Positions 21,874-31,270 of a DNA stretch of 32,995 nt are shown here, piece by piece. The translations under genes and the position numbers were made by a program. Within the stretch, counting starts at the first letter, position 1; every line of letters begins with the position of its first letter. The stretch comes from Bacteroidales bacterium (GTDB taxonomy: Bacteria > Bacteroidota > Bacteroidia > Bacteroidales > UBA932), in NCBI GenBank assembly GCA_022508605.1, contig JAFLUX010000023.1, positions 1-32,995 on the forward strand. Reading direction: 5' to 3'. The notes beneath the pieces are model-generated. The model was not told where the DNA came from and ran no database searches. It saw only the letters and a list, made by a program, of their open reading frames with translations.

Positions 21874-23024
21874 AAAAACGCAGGATAGCCATACTGGGGT
21901 CGACCGGTTCCATAGGCACGCAGACCCTGGATGTGGTGCGGCTTCACCCTGAACTGTTCGAAGTGGAGATGATTGCCGCCGGAAACAATACGGCCCTGCT
22001 CGCAAGCCAGGCCGCAGAATTCGATGTCAACAACGTGGTCATCTGCAATGAGGAACGATACCCCCAGCTCGCCGAGGCGCTCAAAGACAGCGACAGCAAG
22101 GCATGGGCCGGCGTAGACAGCCTGTGCTCGCTCGTGTGGTCGGACGCCGTGGACATAGTGGTCGGAGCCATGGTGGGATTCAGCGGACTGCGTCCCACCC
22201 TTGCCGCATTGGAAGCGGGCAAGACCGTGGCCCTCGCCAATAAGGAGACCCTGGTGGCGGCGGGAGAGCTCGTGACACGCACCATGAGGGAGCACAATGC
22301 CGTGATACTCCCCGTGGACTCGGAGCATTCGGCCATTTTCCAATGCCTGCTTGGAGCGCAGGGCAACCCGGTGGAGAGAATACACCTTACGGCATCCGGA
22401 GGCCCTTTCCGCACTTGGGAGAAAAGCCGCATCGCAGCAGCGTCGGCATCCGACGCACTCAAGCACCCGAACTGGAGCATGGGCGCGAAAGTCACCATAG
22501 ACTCGGCCACCATGATGAACAAGGGTTTTGAGCTTATAGAGGCCAAATGGCTCTTCGACGTCCCGCCGGGCGATATCAATGTCGTGGTGCACCCCGAATC
22601 GGTAATTCATTCCATGGTGGAATTTCGGGACGGCGCCATAATAGCCCAGATGGGATGTCCCGACATGAGGGGGCCCATCAGCTTCGCCCTCGCATTTCCT
22701 GCCCGCATACCGTCCGGCATAAGGAAACTGGACTTCGCCACGCTTTCGTCCCTGAGCTTCGAGACCCCGGACACCGAACGCTTCCCCAATCTCAGGCTTG
22801 CCTGCGAGGCTATAGAAAGAGGCGGGAATGCGCCATGTGCGCTCAATGCCGCTAATGAAGTCACCGTAGATGCCTACCTCAAGGGACGCATAGGTTTTTA
22901 CGACATATCCCGAATCAACGAACTCTGTCTTTCTGGTCTGAATTTTGCACGGAATCCGTCGCTCGAAGATATTTTCGAGACCGACGCTGAAGTAGCGAAA
23001 ATTGCCGATGGTTATATTAATTAA
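21870..23024 (+). CDS. dxr: 1-deoxy-D-xylulose 5-phosphate reductoisomerase
   Basis: A 384-residue enzyme of the MEP isoprenoid pathway that turns 1-deoxyxylulose 5-phosphate into 2-C-methylerythritol 4-phosphate with NADPH. Motifs in order: AILGSTGSIGTQTLDV (NADPH binding), NKETLVAAGELV, PVDSEHSAIFQCL with the metal ligands Asp and Glu, TASGGPFR, and HPNWSMGAKVTIDSATMMNK, which binds substrate phosphate. The C-terminal domain is complete. ATG 21870 overlaps the upstream stop by 4 nt, and its own TAA lies 17 nt inside the rseP-like gene, so the genes are tightly coupled. Confidence 0.97.
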   Translation: MKKRRIAILGSTGSIGTQTLDVVRLHPELFEVEMIAAGNNTALLASQAAEFDVNNVVICNEERYPQLAEALKDSDSKAWAGVDSLCSLVWSDAVDIVVGAMVGFSGLRPTLAALEAGKTVALANKETLVAAGELVTRTMREHNAVILPVDSEHSAIFQCLLGAQGNPVERIHLTASGGPFRTWEKSRIAAASASDALKHPNWSMGAKVTIDSATMMNKGFELIEAKWLFDVPPGDINVVVHPESVIHSMVEFRDGAIIAQMGCPDMRGPISFALAFPARIPSGIRKLDFATLSSLSFETPDTERFPNLRLACEAIERGGNAPCALNAANEVTVDAYLKGRIGFYDISRINELCLSGLNFARNPSLEDIFETDAEVAKIADGYIN

Positions 23025-24309
23025 GACTCTGCAGGTAATACTTGCACTCTCTGTCCTCATCATAGTGCACGAATTCGGGCATTTTCTGTGGGCCCGGATT
23101 TTCGGCATAAAGGTCGAAAAGTTCTATCTTTTCTTCGATGCCGGGGGAAAGTCCATAGCCAAATGGCGGTGGGGCGACACCGAATTCGGCATAGGCTGGA
23201 TTCCTTTCGGAGGCTACTGCAAGATAGCGGGGATGGTGGATGAGTCGCTCGACCTCGAACAGTTGAAGAAAACCCCTGAAAAATGGGAATTTCGCGTGAA
23301 GCCGGCATGGCAGCGGCTGCTCGTCATGGCAGGAGGGGTGCTCAACAACTTCATCTTCGCGCTTTTTGCATACTGCCTCATCGCAGGCATCTGGGGAGAA
23401 GCGTTCATCAGCAACAAGGACGCCCGCATAGCCCCGGACGGACTGGCGCAGGAAATGGGCTTCAGGCTCGGCGACCACATAATCAGCTTCGACGATTACG
23501 AGCCGGGCAACTTCGGCATGCTGCAGGCCGACCTGGTGCGCAGGAACGTGCAGCGGGCCAGGATACAGCGGGGAGCCGACACCCTCGAACTGTACATCGA
23601 CCAAGCCTATCTGCCGGATGCCCTCAACGACGCCGGCATGTTCGACCTCGCCGTGCCGTTCGTGGTGGATTCGATGCGTGCCGGCGGAGACAATGCCGCC
23701 TGCGGCCTGAGGCGCGGAGACAGAATCATAGCGTTCAACGGAGAGGCGGTGCAGTTCATTCAGGACTCAAGGGACGTGCTAGCCGCATGCAAGGGCAGCA
23801 CGGTGGAGGCCATGGCGGTGCGCGGTGCGGACACGCTGTCCGTCCCCGTCGCCGTGGACAGCCTCGGACAGATAGGAGTGTATCTGAAGATGCCAGAAGT
23901 GGAGATACGCAAATACTCCCTGCTCGGCTCGATACCTGCCGGATTGAGGCTTACGGCCGAGAGCATCAGCGGATACGTAAAAGACCTCGGGCTGCTGGCG
24001 AGGCCGTCTTCCGGAGCATACAAGTCGGTAGGCAGCTTCATAGCCATAGGACAGGTGTTTCCGGAGACTTGGGACTGGTACCGCTTCCTCAACATACTCG
24101 CGCTGCTTTCCGTGATGCTCGGAATAATGAACCTCCTGCCCATCCCGGCCCTCGACGGCGGCCACATACTTTTCACGCTGTGCGAAATGGTGACGGGGCG
24201 CAAGCCGGGAGAACGGTTCCTCGTGGCTATGCAGATGATAGGCATGGTGCTCCTGTTCGCACTCATGGCCCTCGCCTTCGGCAACGACATTGCACGACTG
24301 ATACACTGA
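23008..24309 (+). CDS. rseP: RseP-like site-2 protease (M50)
   Basis: A 433-residue intramembrane zinc metalloprotease. The first helix holds HEFGH (21-25), with two zinc-binding histidines and the catalytic Glu; the third zinc ligand is Asp383 in IPALDGGH near the C-terminus. Between them lies a periplasmic region with PDZ-like segments (GDHIISFDDY, LRRGDRIIAFNGE), consistent with two PDZ domains as in RseP. Relatives cut anti-sigma factors within the membrane; which target is used here cannot be read. ATG 23008 overlaps the dxr end by 17 nt; an in-frame TTG at 23002 is less likely. The dxr-rseP order is common in Bacteroidota. Confidence 0.94.
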   Translation: MVILIKTLQVILALSVLIIVHEFGHFLWARIFGIKVEKFYLFFDAGGKSIAKWRWGDTEFGIGWIPFGGYCKIAGMVDESLDLEQLKKTPEKWEFRVKPAWQRLLVMAGGVLNNFIFALFAYCLIAGIWGEAFISNKDARIAPDGLAQEMGFRLGDHIISFDDYEPGNFGMLQADLVRRNVQRARIQRGADTLELYIDQAYLPDALNDAGMFDLAVPFVVDSMRAGGDNAACGLRRGDRIIAFNGEAVQFIQDSRDVLAACKGSTVEAMAVRGADTLSVPVAVDSLGQIGVYLKMPEVEIRKYSLLGSIPAGLRLTAESISGYVKDLGLLARPSSGAYKSVGSFIAIGQVFPETWDWYRFLNILALLSVMLGIMNLLPIPALDGGHILFTLCEMVTGRKPGERFLVAMQMIGMVLLFALMALAFGNDIARLIH

Positions 24310-24317
24310 CATAAGAT

Positions 24318-25307
24318 ATGAGAAAAGTACTTTGCGTTATCTTCGCCGCAGCGATGGCCCTGACATCCTGCAAGAACACCAAGGCCCTGCTGCCAAATGT
24401 CAGCGGAAAAGCCGGAGAAATAATAGTGGTCATAGACAAGGGCGACTGGGAGGGGAACCTCGGCACCAAGGTGCGTGAACTTCTCGCCTGCGATTGCCCC
24501 TATCTTGCCCAGAAAGAGCCGCTTTACACCCTCGTGAACGTGCCCCCGGGAAGTTTCGGAGATTTGTTCAAGGTACACCGCAACATAGTGTATTTCAATC
24601 TCGGAAGCCAGGCCGACAGCGGCATACTGTACCGGCGCGACGTGTGGGCCGCTCCCCAATGTCTCGTGCAGGTCAACGCGCGCGATGCCGAATCCGCTGC
24701 CGAAATCTTCGATGCCGACGGCAAGACCATAGTCAGCTTCATCGAACAGGCGGAAAGGGACAGGGTGATACGCAACTCCATACGTTATGAGGAAAGGGAG
24801 ATAGCCCCGAAAGTGGCCGAAGTGTTCGGAGGCTCGCCGCACTTCCCCATGGGATACAAGCTCAAGAAGCTCACGGAAGACTTCGCATGGATTGCCGACG
24901 AGAAGCAGTTCACCATGCAGGGAATATTCGTCTACAAATATCCGGCAAAGCAGGATGCCGGCGAGCTGACCGTGGAGCGCATCGTGGCCAAGCGCAACGA
25001 GGTGCTGAAAGACAATGTCCCCGGGATGTTCGAGAACACCTGGATGACCACCGGCAGCTACATGCTCCCGCAGATTGAGTTCCTGCGTTTCCGCGGACGC
25101 GAATTTGCACAGGTGCGCGGGCTGTGGGAGGTCGAAAACGACTACATGGGGGGCCCGTTCGTGTCCCAGTCATTCTACTCTCCGGACGGCTCCGAGGTGA
25201 TTGTCGCGGAAGCCTTCGTGTACGCTCCCAAATACGACAAGCGCCAGTATCTGCGCCAGGTGGAGTCCATCATCTATTCATGGGAATGGAACGGCTCCGC
25301 GGAGTAG
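24318..25307 (+). CDS. DUF4837 family lipoprotein
   Basis: A 329-residue protein with a lipoprotein signal: MRKVLCVIFAAAMALTSC, Cys18 in the lipobox LTSC. The mature part matches DUF4837, whose members have a GEIIVVIDKGDW start and a repeated alpha/beta pattern with a helix after FKVHRNIVYF. YMLPQIEFLRFRGREFAQVRGLWEVEND carries conserved charged and aromatic residues. The function is unknown; the family is found in Bacteroidota, often near dxr and rseP as here. It follows rseP by 8 nt and probably is the last gene of this run, with only 18 nt to the converging gene and no terminator visible. Confidence 0.88.
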   Translation: MRKVLCVIFAAAMALTSCKNTKALLPNVSGKAGEIIVVIDKGDWEGNLGTKVRELLACDCPYLAQKEPLYTLVNVPPGSFGDLFKVHRNIVYFNLGSQADSGILYRRDVWAAPQCLVQVNARDAESAAEIFDADGKTIVSFIEQAERDRVIRNSIRYEEREIAPKVAEVFGGSPHFPMGYKLKKLTEDFAWIADEKQFTMQGIFVYKYPAKQDAGELTVERIVAKRNEVLKDNVPGMFENTWMTTGSYMLPQIEFLRFRGREFAQVRGLWEVENDYMGGPFVSQSFYSPDGSEVIVAEAFVYAPKYDKRQYLRQVESIIYSWEWNGSAE

Positions 25308-25325
25308 GTCCCGGAGAAGATTTCA

Positions 25326-26909
25326 TCAGAAATTGACGCCCACGCAGGCGACGGCGGCATTGCGCCATGCTCCGGACAGATGTTCAGGTGCCCTGGCAAG
25401 GGAGAGGAAATCGTCCGAAATCCTGATATACGGGGCAGCCTTTCCCAGATGCAGCCACGTATAAGCGGCGTAAAGACCGGCCCCGGCCCTCGGTGCCGTG
25501 TCATATTCGAACTGGGTATAGAGATATTCATCGAAAGACTTCATCTTCGAGGTTCCCGATGCGGACGAACCGTCGGAGGCCGGAGTTCCGCCGCCTATGC
25601 GGAAAAGCGCTCCCCCGCCCAGGGTAAGACATCCCTTGCCCAGCTTCATGTTGCGTTCCAGCCGCAGTGAAATGCCGGCATTGAAATAATACTGTTCGCG
25701 GTAGCTGGGATATGCCGTCGTGGTCTGGCTGCGGACAAACCCATCCGCATGCGCTTCCGCCACCCAGCCGGGGAGAAAACCGCCCTCCTCCGCATTGAGC
25801 ACGTAGGAGGCCGCAAGGGACAAATCGTTCCGCAGCAGGCTCAGGTTGCTCCCGTGATAGACCACCTGAGCGTTCATCCCCTCCTCCACCGTATAGGAAT
25901 AGGAGTTGGTATAGTTCGACAGACGCCTCCAGCCTGCATCCGCACGGACGATATGCGTGCGGTCCGCCCGCCTTATGCGGAGCTCCGCCGAGTACTCCGC
26001 CTCAGGTCCGCTGAACTCGCAGAAAACCACCGAACTGGAGCTGCGTTTTCCATAATACCCGCTGCGCCACAGGGCAGTAAGCTGATTATAAAATGAGGCC
26101 GTGCCCATCTGGACGGAGAGTCCGGCGAAATCATTTATCATCGTCCTGTCATTCGTTGCCGACACATATCCGATATCGCCCTCGAAACGCTCCTGCGTTC
26201 CATAGAAAGAGCCCTGGTCCACAAGTATGGAATACTCCCTGTCCACCGTACCGAACAGTCTGGCCGTCAGTTGCTCAATCGTGCGGCGGTAGATGAGGTT
26301 CGTCCCGAGGCGGAAGTCGTCCGAAAGAGCGAATGCCGCACCGGGCGACACACGCAAATCCATCCACACATTACGGAAGCGCGGATCCTTGTGCTTGGTA
26401 CGGTCCGAAGCCGTGTAGTCCATCTGCACCCCCGCGGCCCAGCGTCCGGAGGGAGACCAGGACAATCCGCCGCTCATGGAATAGTCCTCCTGCACCTTGC
26501 CCCCAGCAGTGGACAAATCGGCCTCAAGGAAATTCACCGGGTTGTAAAGAGGCTCCATGAGTATCTGCCCGCCCATATTCTTCCCGCTGAAATAAGAATA
26601 GCCCAGGCGCCCGCTGAATACGAGCCTGTCCGAAATCCGCTTGTACGATTCGGTATACAGGTCCGCATCGAGGCAGTCGTCGGAGCCTCCCGTACTCACC
26701 AGGCCTCCGTCGTACTTTCCGAAAGACAGGACTGCCGAAGAAAAGGAGTCTGCGCCAAGGGACGAGAGGGCGGCGGCATTGCCCGACTGCAACCACGGAC
26801 CCTCGGACTGAAGGGCATAACGATAGTCACGCACCGGCGCCTGCCCCGCCGACTCGGCGGCGAGGCAGAACGACAGCGCGCATATTGCAATCGTGCGTAA
26901 GTATGTCAT
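25326..26909 (-). CDS. DUF6850 outer-membrane beta-barrel protein
   Basis: A 527-residue outer-membrane protein with a signal peptide (MTYLRTIAICALSFCLAAESA). The mature protein is mostly alternating amphipathic strands rich in Tyr, Ser and Gly with charged turns, and ends in VACVGVNF, a C-terminal aromatic typical of substrates of the Bam barrel-assembly machinery. This fits the DUF6850 barrel family that stands next to DUF4876 lipoproteins. Its job may be passage or anchoring at the outer membrane for the ligand of the TonB receptor two genes upstream. It starts at ATG 26909, sharing one base with the DUF4876 stop (TAATG). Confidence 0.82.
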   Translation of the reverse strand: MTYLRTIAICALSFCLAAESAGQAPVRDYRYALQSEGPWLQSGNAAALSSLGADSFSSAVLSFGKYDGGLVSTGGSDDCLDADLYTESYKRISDRLVFSGRLGYSYFSGKNMGGQILMEPLYNPVNFLEADLSTAGGKVQEDYSMSGGLSWSPSGRWAAGVQMDYTASDRTKHKDPRFRNVWMDLRVSPGAAFALSDDFRLGTNLIYRRTIEQLTARLFGTVDREYSILVDQGSFYGTQERFEGDIGYVSATNDRTMINDFAGLSVQMGTASFYNQLTALWRSGYYGKRSSSSVVFCEFSGPEAEYSAELRIRRADRTHIVRADAGWRRLSNYTNSYSYTVEEGMNAQVVYHGSNLSLLRNDLSLAASYVLNAEEGGFLPGWVAEAHADGFVRSQTTTAYPSYREQYYFNAGISLRLERNMKLGKGCLTLGGGALFRIGGGTPASDGSSASGTSKMKSFDEYLYTQFEYDTAPRAGAGLYAAYTWLHLGKAAPYIRISDDFLSLARAPEHLSGAWRNAAVACVGVNF

Positions 26910-28210
26910 TATTTCTTGACGGTAGGCACCCTCCTGACGTGGAAGTCGGCAGTGCTGTTGTTGGTGTTGGAATAGACTATCCGGGCGCCGTTCGCTATGG
27001 ACGCTTCGGCATCTATGCCGGAGGGATCGGAACTTTCGGCATAGGCGGCTCCGGAATAGTTGTACACCAGCTTGCCCTCATTCCCGGCAATGGCCTCCGT
27101 GCGCTCTTTGTCCACATTCCTGTAAATGCTGTAGCCCAGCTTGCTCACGTATACCACGTATCCGGTATTGACGGTAGGAGGGAAACGGTAGTAGAACTTT
27201 GTTTCGTCCGCCTCGGACCACACGTCAAGGGCATCCAGCACCCAGCTTTGGGGGATGTGGGCGAAGTTGCCTGAAAGGTTGGTGCTCTTGTTGTCGAAAT
27301 TGAGGGGGTCGTTCAGGAAGGCCTTGATATCAGTCTCCGGCATGATGATGTAGGGAGCGGCCGAAAGCATGGGGAAAGGCCACGCATTGCCCTGCCCGTA
27401 AAGGTATGTCTTCATGTAATGAGACTCCGGGATGGATGCCGCCGGAGCGGGATAATAGCTGGCGTTGGTAAAGCCGGACTCAAGGTCGTACATGCAATAA
27501 TCGGCCTTGCTCAGGTCTACGGAGTTGGAATAGGTCTTCGTATGGTCGATGGCCCCGTTGATGGCCACGACTATCTGAGAATATGCAGGGATCTTGACCT
27601 CCGTGCCGTCCTGGAACCACCAGATGCTGTATGACGCGGGGACCCAGCCTTCAGCCGTATATGTCTGCTGCCCGTCAGCGCCCTTGTAATTGTTCGATGC
27701 GACGGTGTTGTTGACCTGGGCCATGGCTATGCACATCTTCGATGCGTCCACCTCGGTGTCGGAGTTGTTGTAGATAATCATGTACTTGTCCATCTGGTAG
27801 TTCTTGGCGCCGCTGTCATCCATGCAGCCGCCGTTGTACAGTTCCTTGATTATCAGCTGTCCCTCGCCCGACGCACTCAGGGCAAGGTCCACGTCGCAGC
27901 TCTCGGTGACGGCGATGGTGGCGGTGCCGTTGTAGTTCAGGAGCTTGCCGTCCACGGATTCCTTGAACGACACAGTGGCGGAATACACGCCCGTGAGCAC
28001 GGAGAAAGTCGCGCTGCCGTCCTCATCGGTGATGGCGTCGAAACTGCTGTCGCCGGATGCCAGGCCTATGTTAACGCCTCCCTTGCGGAAAGCCTCGCCG
28101 CCGTAAGTGAGGTGGATATTGACGTCTACGGTCTTGGTCTCGGGCACGGTTTGCTTGCAGGAGGCGAAAAAGACTCCGGCGAGCAAGATAAATGCTGCAA
28201 TTCTTTTCAT
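26909..28210 (-). CDS. DUF4876 lipoprotein
   Basis: A 433-residue lipoprotein (signal MKRIAAFILLAGVFFASC, Cys18). Residues about 25-125 form an immunoglobulin-like or carboxypeptidase-regulatory-like domain: DVNIHLTYGGEAFRKGGVNI, DEDGSATFSVLTGVYSATV. From ~135 the DUF4876 region begins (LIIKELYNGGCMDDSGAKNY, DKYMIIYNNSD), like a lamin-tail-type beta sandwich. The N-terminal cysteine and exported location suggest a surface lipoprotein partnered with the TonB receptor whose gene ends 6 nt upstream. The ligand is unknown. It is the middle gene of the receptor-lipoprotein-barrel operon. Confidence 0.85.
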   Translation of the reverse strand: MKRIAAFILLAGVFFASCKQTVPETKTVDVNIHLTYGGEAFRKGGVNIGLASGDSSFDAITDEDGSATFSVLTGVYSATVSFKESVDGKLLNYNGTATIAVTESCDVDLALSASGEGQLIIKELYNGGCMDDSGAKNYQMDKYMIIYNNSDTEVDASKMCIAMAQVNNTVASNNYKGADGQQTYTAEGWVPASYSIWWFQDGTEVKIPAYSQIVVAINGAIDHTKTYSNSVDLSKADYCMYDLESGFTNASYYPAPAASIPESHYMKTYLYGQGNAWPFPMLSAAPYIIMPETDIKAFLNDPLNFDNKSTNLSGNFAHIPQSWVLDALDVWSEADETKFYYRFPPTVNTGYVVYVSKLGYSIYRNVDKERTEAIAGNEGKLVYNYSGAAYAESSDPSGIDAEASIANGARIVYSNTNNSTADFHVRRVPTVKK

Positions 28211-28216
28211 AACTAT

Positions 28217-31200
28217 CTAAAATTTAAGTCTTAACGTAAGCCCATAATTAAATTTGCCCATGAATCTCGGATATAGCGACTCCCAGCTGCGGGTGCGCGT
28301 CGAATATACCTGGGACTGGTTGTTGAAGAAATTGTTGGCATAGAAAGACAGCGAAGCCAGCTCCCCTATCTCCTTTGTCACGCTGAAGTTCGCGCAGAAA
28401 TAGGGGCTAATGTAGTCTTTGCTGTATACATACGCGCGGCTGGAACGCACGGAGAGCTGCACCAAATCGCTGTACAGGGCCATATCCCCCCTCTCTTTCG
28501 CCGCTATGAGGTCTTCAAGATAGTTCCTCGGAGTAGGATCGTCGAAACTGCAATAGTATTCGGGATAGCGCACCGCCATGTTCTCCCCAGCATAGATGGA
28601 CTCCCCGGTAGTGGAAAGTATGTCGGACCGGTCGCTTATGACGTGTGCGAGTTCGTTGCCTGCTGCATCTTCGCACAAATCCCTCGAATACCGCAGGAAT
28701 GTCCCTTCCAGCTTCACAGTGAATATCATGCGCACCTGCGGAAGCCTGGTGATGAAGGTGACATTGTTCCTGAGCGTCTGCGTCCGTGAGCCGTTGGATA
28801 TGCTGTTTCCTCCATAATAATATCCCACGTAACGGAAGGGCAGGCCGTCCTGCGCCGAACGGTAAGATGACGGAGACCATGCGAGGATGTCGGAAGACAG
28901 GCTCCTGTATGCGTAGTAGGTGCCGTCTATGCGCACCGAGGTGTTGACTGCCTTTATCGGGGCGAAATCGACGACCCACTCCAGGCCGTAACGGTCTATG
29001 GGAGAAGATTCGTTGGACGGGGTATATTTCGCCGTCAGTTCCTTGTATTCCTGATGCGGCAGCACCTCGTCGGGCAGCAGTCCCGCCTTGTCCCTCACGC
29101 TCACGATGCCCGTGGCCGCATCTATCGAAAAGGTTCTGCGGTCGGCCGGGATGGACACGCCGGAAAGCACGGAATCAGGCGTGTACGAATAAGTGGTGCG
29201 CTCATAGTCGCAGTTGAGCCTGTAGGCATCGAGCGTGCGGTTCCAGAAAGCGACCAAAGAGATTTTCGTGCCCTTTACGTCGGCGTCCACGCCTATCTCG
29301 GCAAGGCGGTTGCGCTGCCAGCGCAGGTCCGGGTTGTACTCCACGGTCCTCGGCCTGATGAAATAGGCGGCAAAAGACTCATTCGCGGCATTGGTGGTGG
29401 AAGTGAAGACGTTCACGTCCAAATAGGTGGGCATGGGGAACAGGACCGAGAACGAGGGCAGCTTTACTGCAAGTCCCCACCCGCCCCTGAAAGACAGCTC
29501 CCTCAGAGTCCTGGAATGGCGGTCCTTTGCCTGCATCACGGTATATTTCGCATTGAGGCGCGGAGAGAGACTGGAAGTGAGGCCGTATGCCGACCCCTTT
29601 ACCATAGTATTGTCGTTCCGGAGGCCGGCAATCAGGTTCACGCGGCCCTCCTTTCCGGCAGGGATAAGCAGATTGTCTTCGATGTAGAAGCCGGCATTGT
29701 GCATCGCCGGATTGTCGCAATAGCGATATTCCCTGAATGTCGGGGCCGTGGCCATGTCGGCAGAGCCCTGTCCGGTGCCGAAATTGGTGTCCATGCTCCA
29801 GTCCCCGCCGAGTTTCAGTTTGTTGTTCAGGGCGCCGAACTTTCTTGCCCAGGTGGCCTTGAGCGAAGCCTTGGCGGCAAGCGGCCTGTCATCGTCGTAC
29901 ATTTCGTTGAACCAGTATCCGGCAGGGATGTACATCACCGGGGACGCATCGCCGCCGCTGTAGGGCATCGCAATGAAATAGCCCTGCCCGCGACCGTGAA
30001 GGACAGTCTTGTTGATGGCGGAGGAATAGTACTGGTTGTCGCGGACGAGCTTGTCTGAATAGGCCGAGGTGGCCGTGAACTCCAGATTGGTTATCCACGG
30101 ACGGCTGAGCAGCCAGTTGAGAGACAGATTGGCCCTGACCGCATTGTCACGGCTCACGGACCACGTACCCTGCACGGCATCCGGATCGGCAGAGGTGTCG
30201 AGCCCTCCTATGTTGCCGGAGATGCCGGCGCTTATCCGAAGCGGCATTTCGGCGAAAATGCCCCTATTTAGCAAATTGAACCAGCTAACGGACAAGGAGT
30301 TGCGCCCATACGCCGTGTACGGGGACATGGGTTCTGAAATAGACCTGGTGTGTTCGATGCCGGCATTGAGCACGCCGCGCGAAGCTCCGGACGCGCTTTC
30401 CCCGAGACCAAAGCCCTTGGACGCCGAAACCTGCTTGGTCACGGGGCTTGTGGACATCGTGAGCATCCACGGGGTCTTGCCCTTCTTGGTGTTTATCTTG
30501 ACCACGCCGGACGACATGTCGCCGTACTCTACCGAAGGCACGCCCGTTATGACCTCCACCGACTCCACGTTGGCCGATGCTATGTTGTTCGTGGTCACGC
30601 CCTTTACCGACAGGTTCGTAGAAGCCTCGGCATAGGATGCGTTGTTGGAAAGGCGCACTCCATCCACCTCCACGGCAGTGCCGAAAGAGGAATTGCCGCT
30701 CTCCGAAGTTCCTCCGCCCCGTATGTCGAACTGCTTTCCGGACGTGAGGTCGTTCGAAGCCGTGACGCCTCCGGGAAGCAGGCCGGAGATGTCGGAAACG
30801 TTCATCAGCTGCACATGTTCCAGGGCCGCCTTGTCTATGGTGCGCGAAGTCGCCGCCGAGTTGTCGTTCTGCCGGGCGGTCACCACCGCATTGTCGAGCG
30901 TAAGGTCGTCCGGCCTGAGAGCTATGCTGTAGTTGCTTATGTCCCGCCGGAGCACGACTTCGCGGGAGTCCGTGACATAGCCGAGGCAGGACACGCTTAT
31001 GACCGTCTTGTTCACGCCTATGTTGCTTATGGAGAAGCGCCCCTTGCCGTCGGCCACCGCCCACTGCTCAGTGGCCTCTATGACTATGGTCGCATATTCG
31101 ACCGGTTCGCCGGTAGACTTGTCCGTGACCACGCCGGCCACGGAGAAAGACTGTGCCAGCGCAGACAGGGGCAAGACGCATGCGAATGCTGCTGCCAGAT

Positions 31201-31219
31201 ATTTGAGAAAACAGTTCAT
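28217..31219 (-). CDS. TonB-dependent outer-membrane receptor
   Basis: A 1000-residue receptor with signal peptide MNCFLKYLAAAFACVLPLSALA. ATG 31219 is preferred over a TTG four codons upstream. Residues about 23-108 form a CarboxypepD_reg-like domain (FSVAGVVTDKSTGEPVEYATIVIE), followed by the plug (about 130-255, with FDIRGGGTSESGNSSFGTAVEVDGVRLS and GVPSVEYGDMSSGVVKINTKKG) and the 22-strand barrel. The protein ends TLRLKF with a terminal Phe. No SusD-like gene follows, so it is not a standard SusCD pair; the next genes encode DUF4876 and DUF6850. The ligand is unknown: metal complexes, cofactors, peptides or glycans are possible. Confidence 0.93.
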   Translation of the reverse strand: MNCFLKYLAAAFACVLPLSALAQSFSVAGVVTDKSTGEPVEYATIVIEATEQWAVADGKGRFSISNIGVNKTVISVSCLGYVTDSREVVLRRDISNYSIALRPDDLTLDNAVVTARQNDNSAATSRTIDKAALEHVQLMNVSDISGLLPGGVTASNDLTSGKQFDIRGGGTSESGNSSFGTAVEVDGVRLSNNASYAEASTNLSVKGVTTNNIASANVESVEVITGVPSVEYGDMSSGVVKINTKKGKTPWMLTMSTSPVTKQVSASKGFGLGESASGASRGVLNAGIEHTRSISEPMSPYTAYGRNSLSVSWFNLLNRGIFAEMPLRISAGISGNIGGLDTSADPDAVQGTWSVSRDNAVRANLSLNWLLSRPWITNLEFTATSAYSDKLVRDNQYYSSAINKTVLHGRGQGYFIAMPYSGGDASPVMYIPAGYWFNEMYDDDRPLAAKASLKATWARKFGALNNKLKLGGDWSMDTNFGTGQGSADMATAPTFREYRYCDNPAMHNAGFYIEDNLLIPAGKEGRVNLIAGLRNDNTMVKGSAYGLTSSLSPRLNAKYTVMQAKDRHSRTLRELSFRGGWGLAVKLPSFSVLFPMPTYLDVNVFTSTTNAANESFAAYFIRPRTVEYNPDLRWQRNRLAEIGVDADVKGTKISLVAFWNRTLDAYRLNCDYERTTYSYTPDSVLSGVSIPADRRTFSIDAATGIVSVRDKAGLLPDEVLPHQEYKELTAKYTPSNESSPIDRYGLEWVVDFAPIKAVNTSVRIDGTYYAYRSLSSDILAWSPSSYRSAQDGLPFRYVGYYYGGNSISNGSRTQTLRNNVTFITRLPQVRMIFTVKLEGTFLRYSRDLCEDAAGNELAHVISDRSDILSTTGESIYAGENMAVRYPEYYCSFDDPTPRNYLEDLIAAKERGDMALYSDLVQLSVRSSRAYVYSKDYISPYFCANFSVTKEIGELASLSFYANNFFNNQSQVYSTRTRSWESLYPRFMGKFNYGLTLRLKF

Positions 31220-31270
31220 TCGGAGGTGCAAGTTACTAAAAAAACAGAAAAAAACACTAAATTTACGGCT
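31220..31270. promoter_or_regulatory. Divergent promoter interval between TonB receptor and S46 peptidase
   Basis: This 51-bp A-rich interval separates two divergent starts. On the minus strand TAACTTGC (31235-31228) and on the plus strand TAAATTTA (31258-31265) are near matches to TAnnTTTG at 8 and 5 nt from the respective start codons. No clear TTTG boxes are visible, so both calls are weak. Confidence 0.3.

Noticed and set aside
21525..23108. Minus-strand 527-codon open frame
   Set aside because: Antisense to dxr, which is complete and well conserved.
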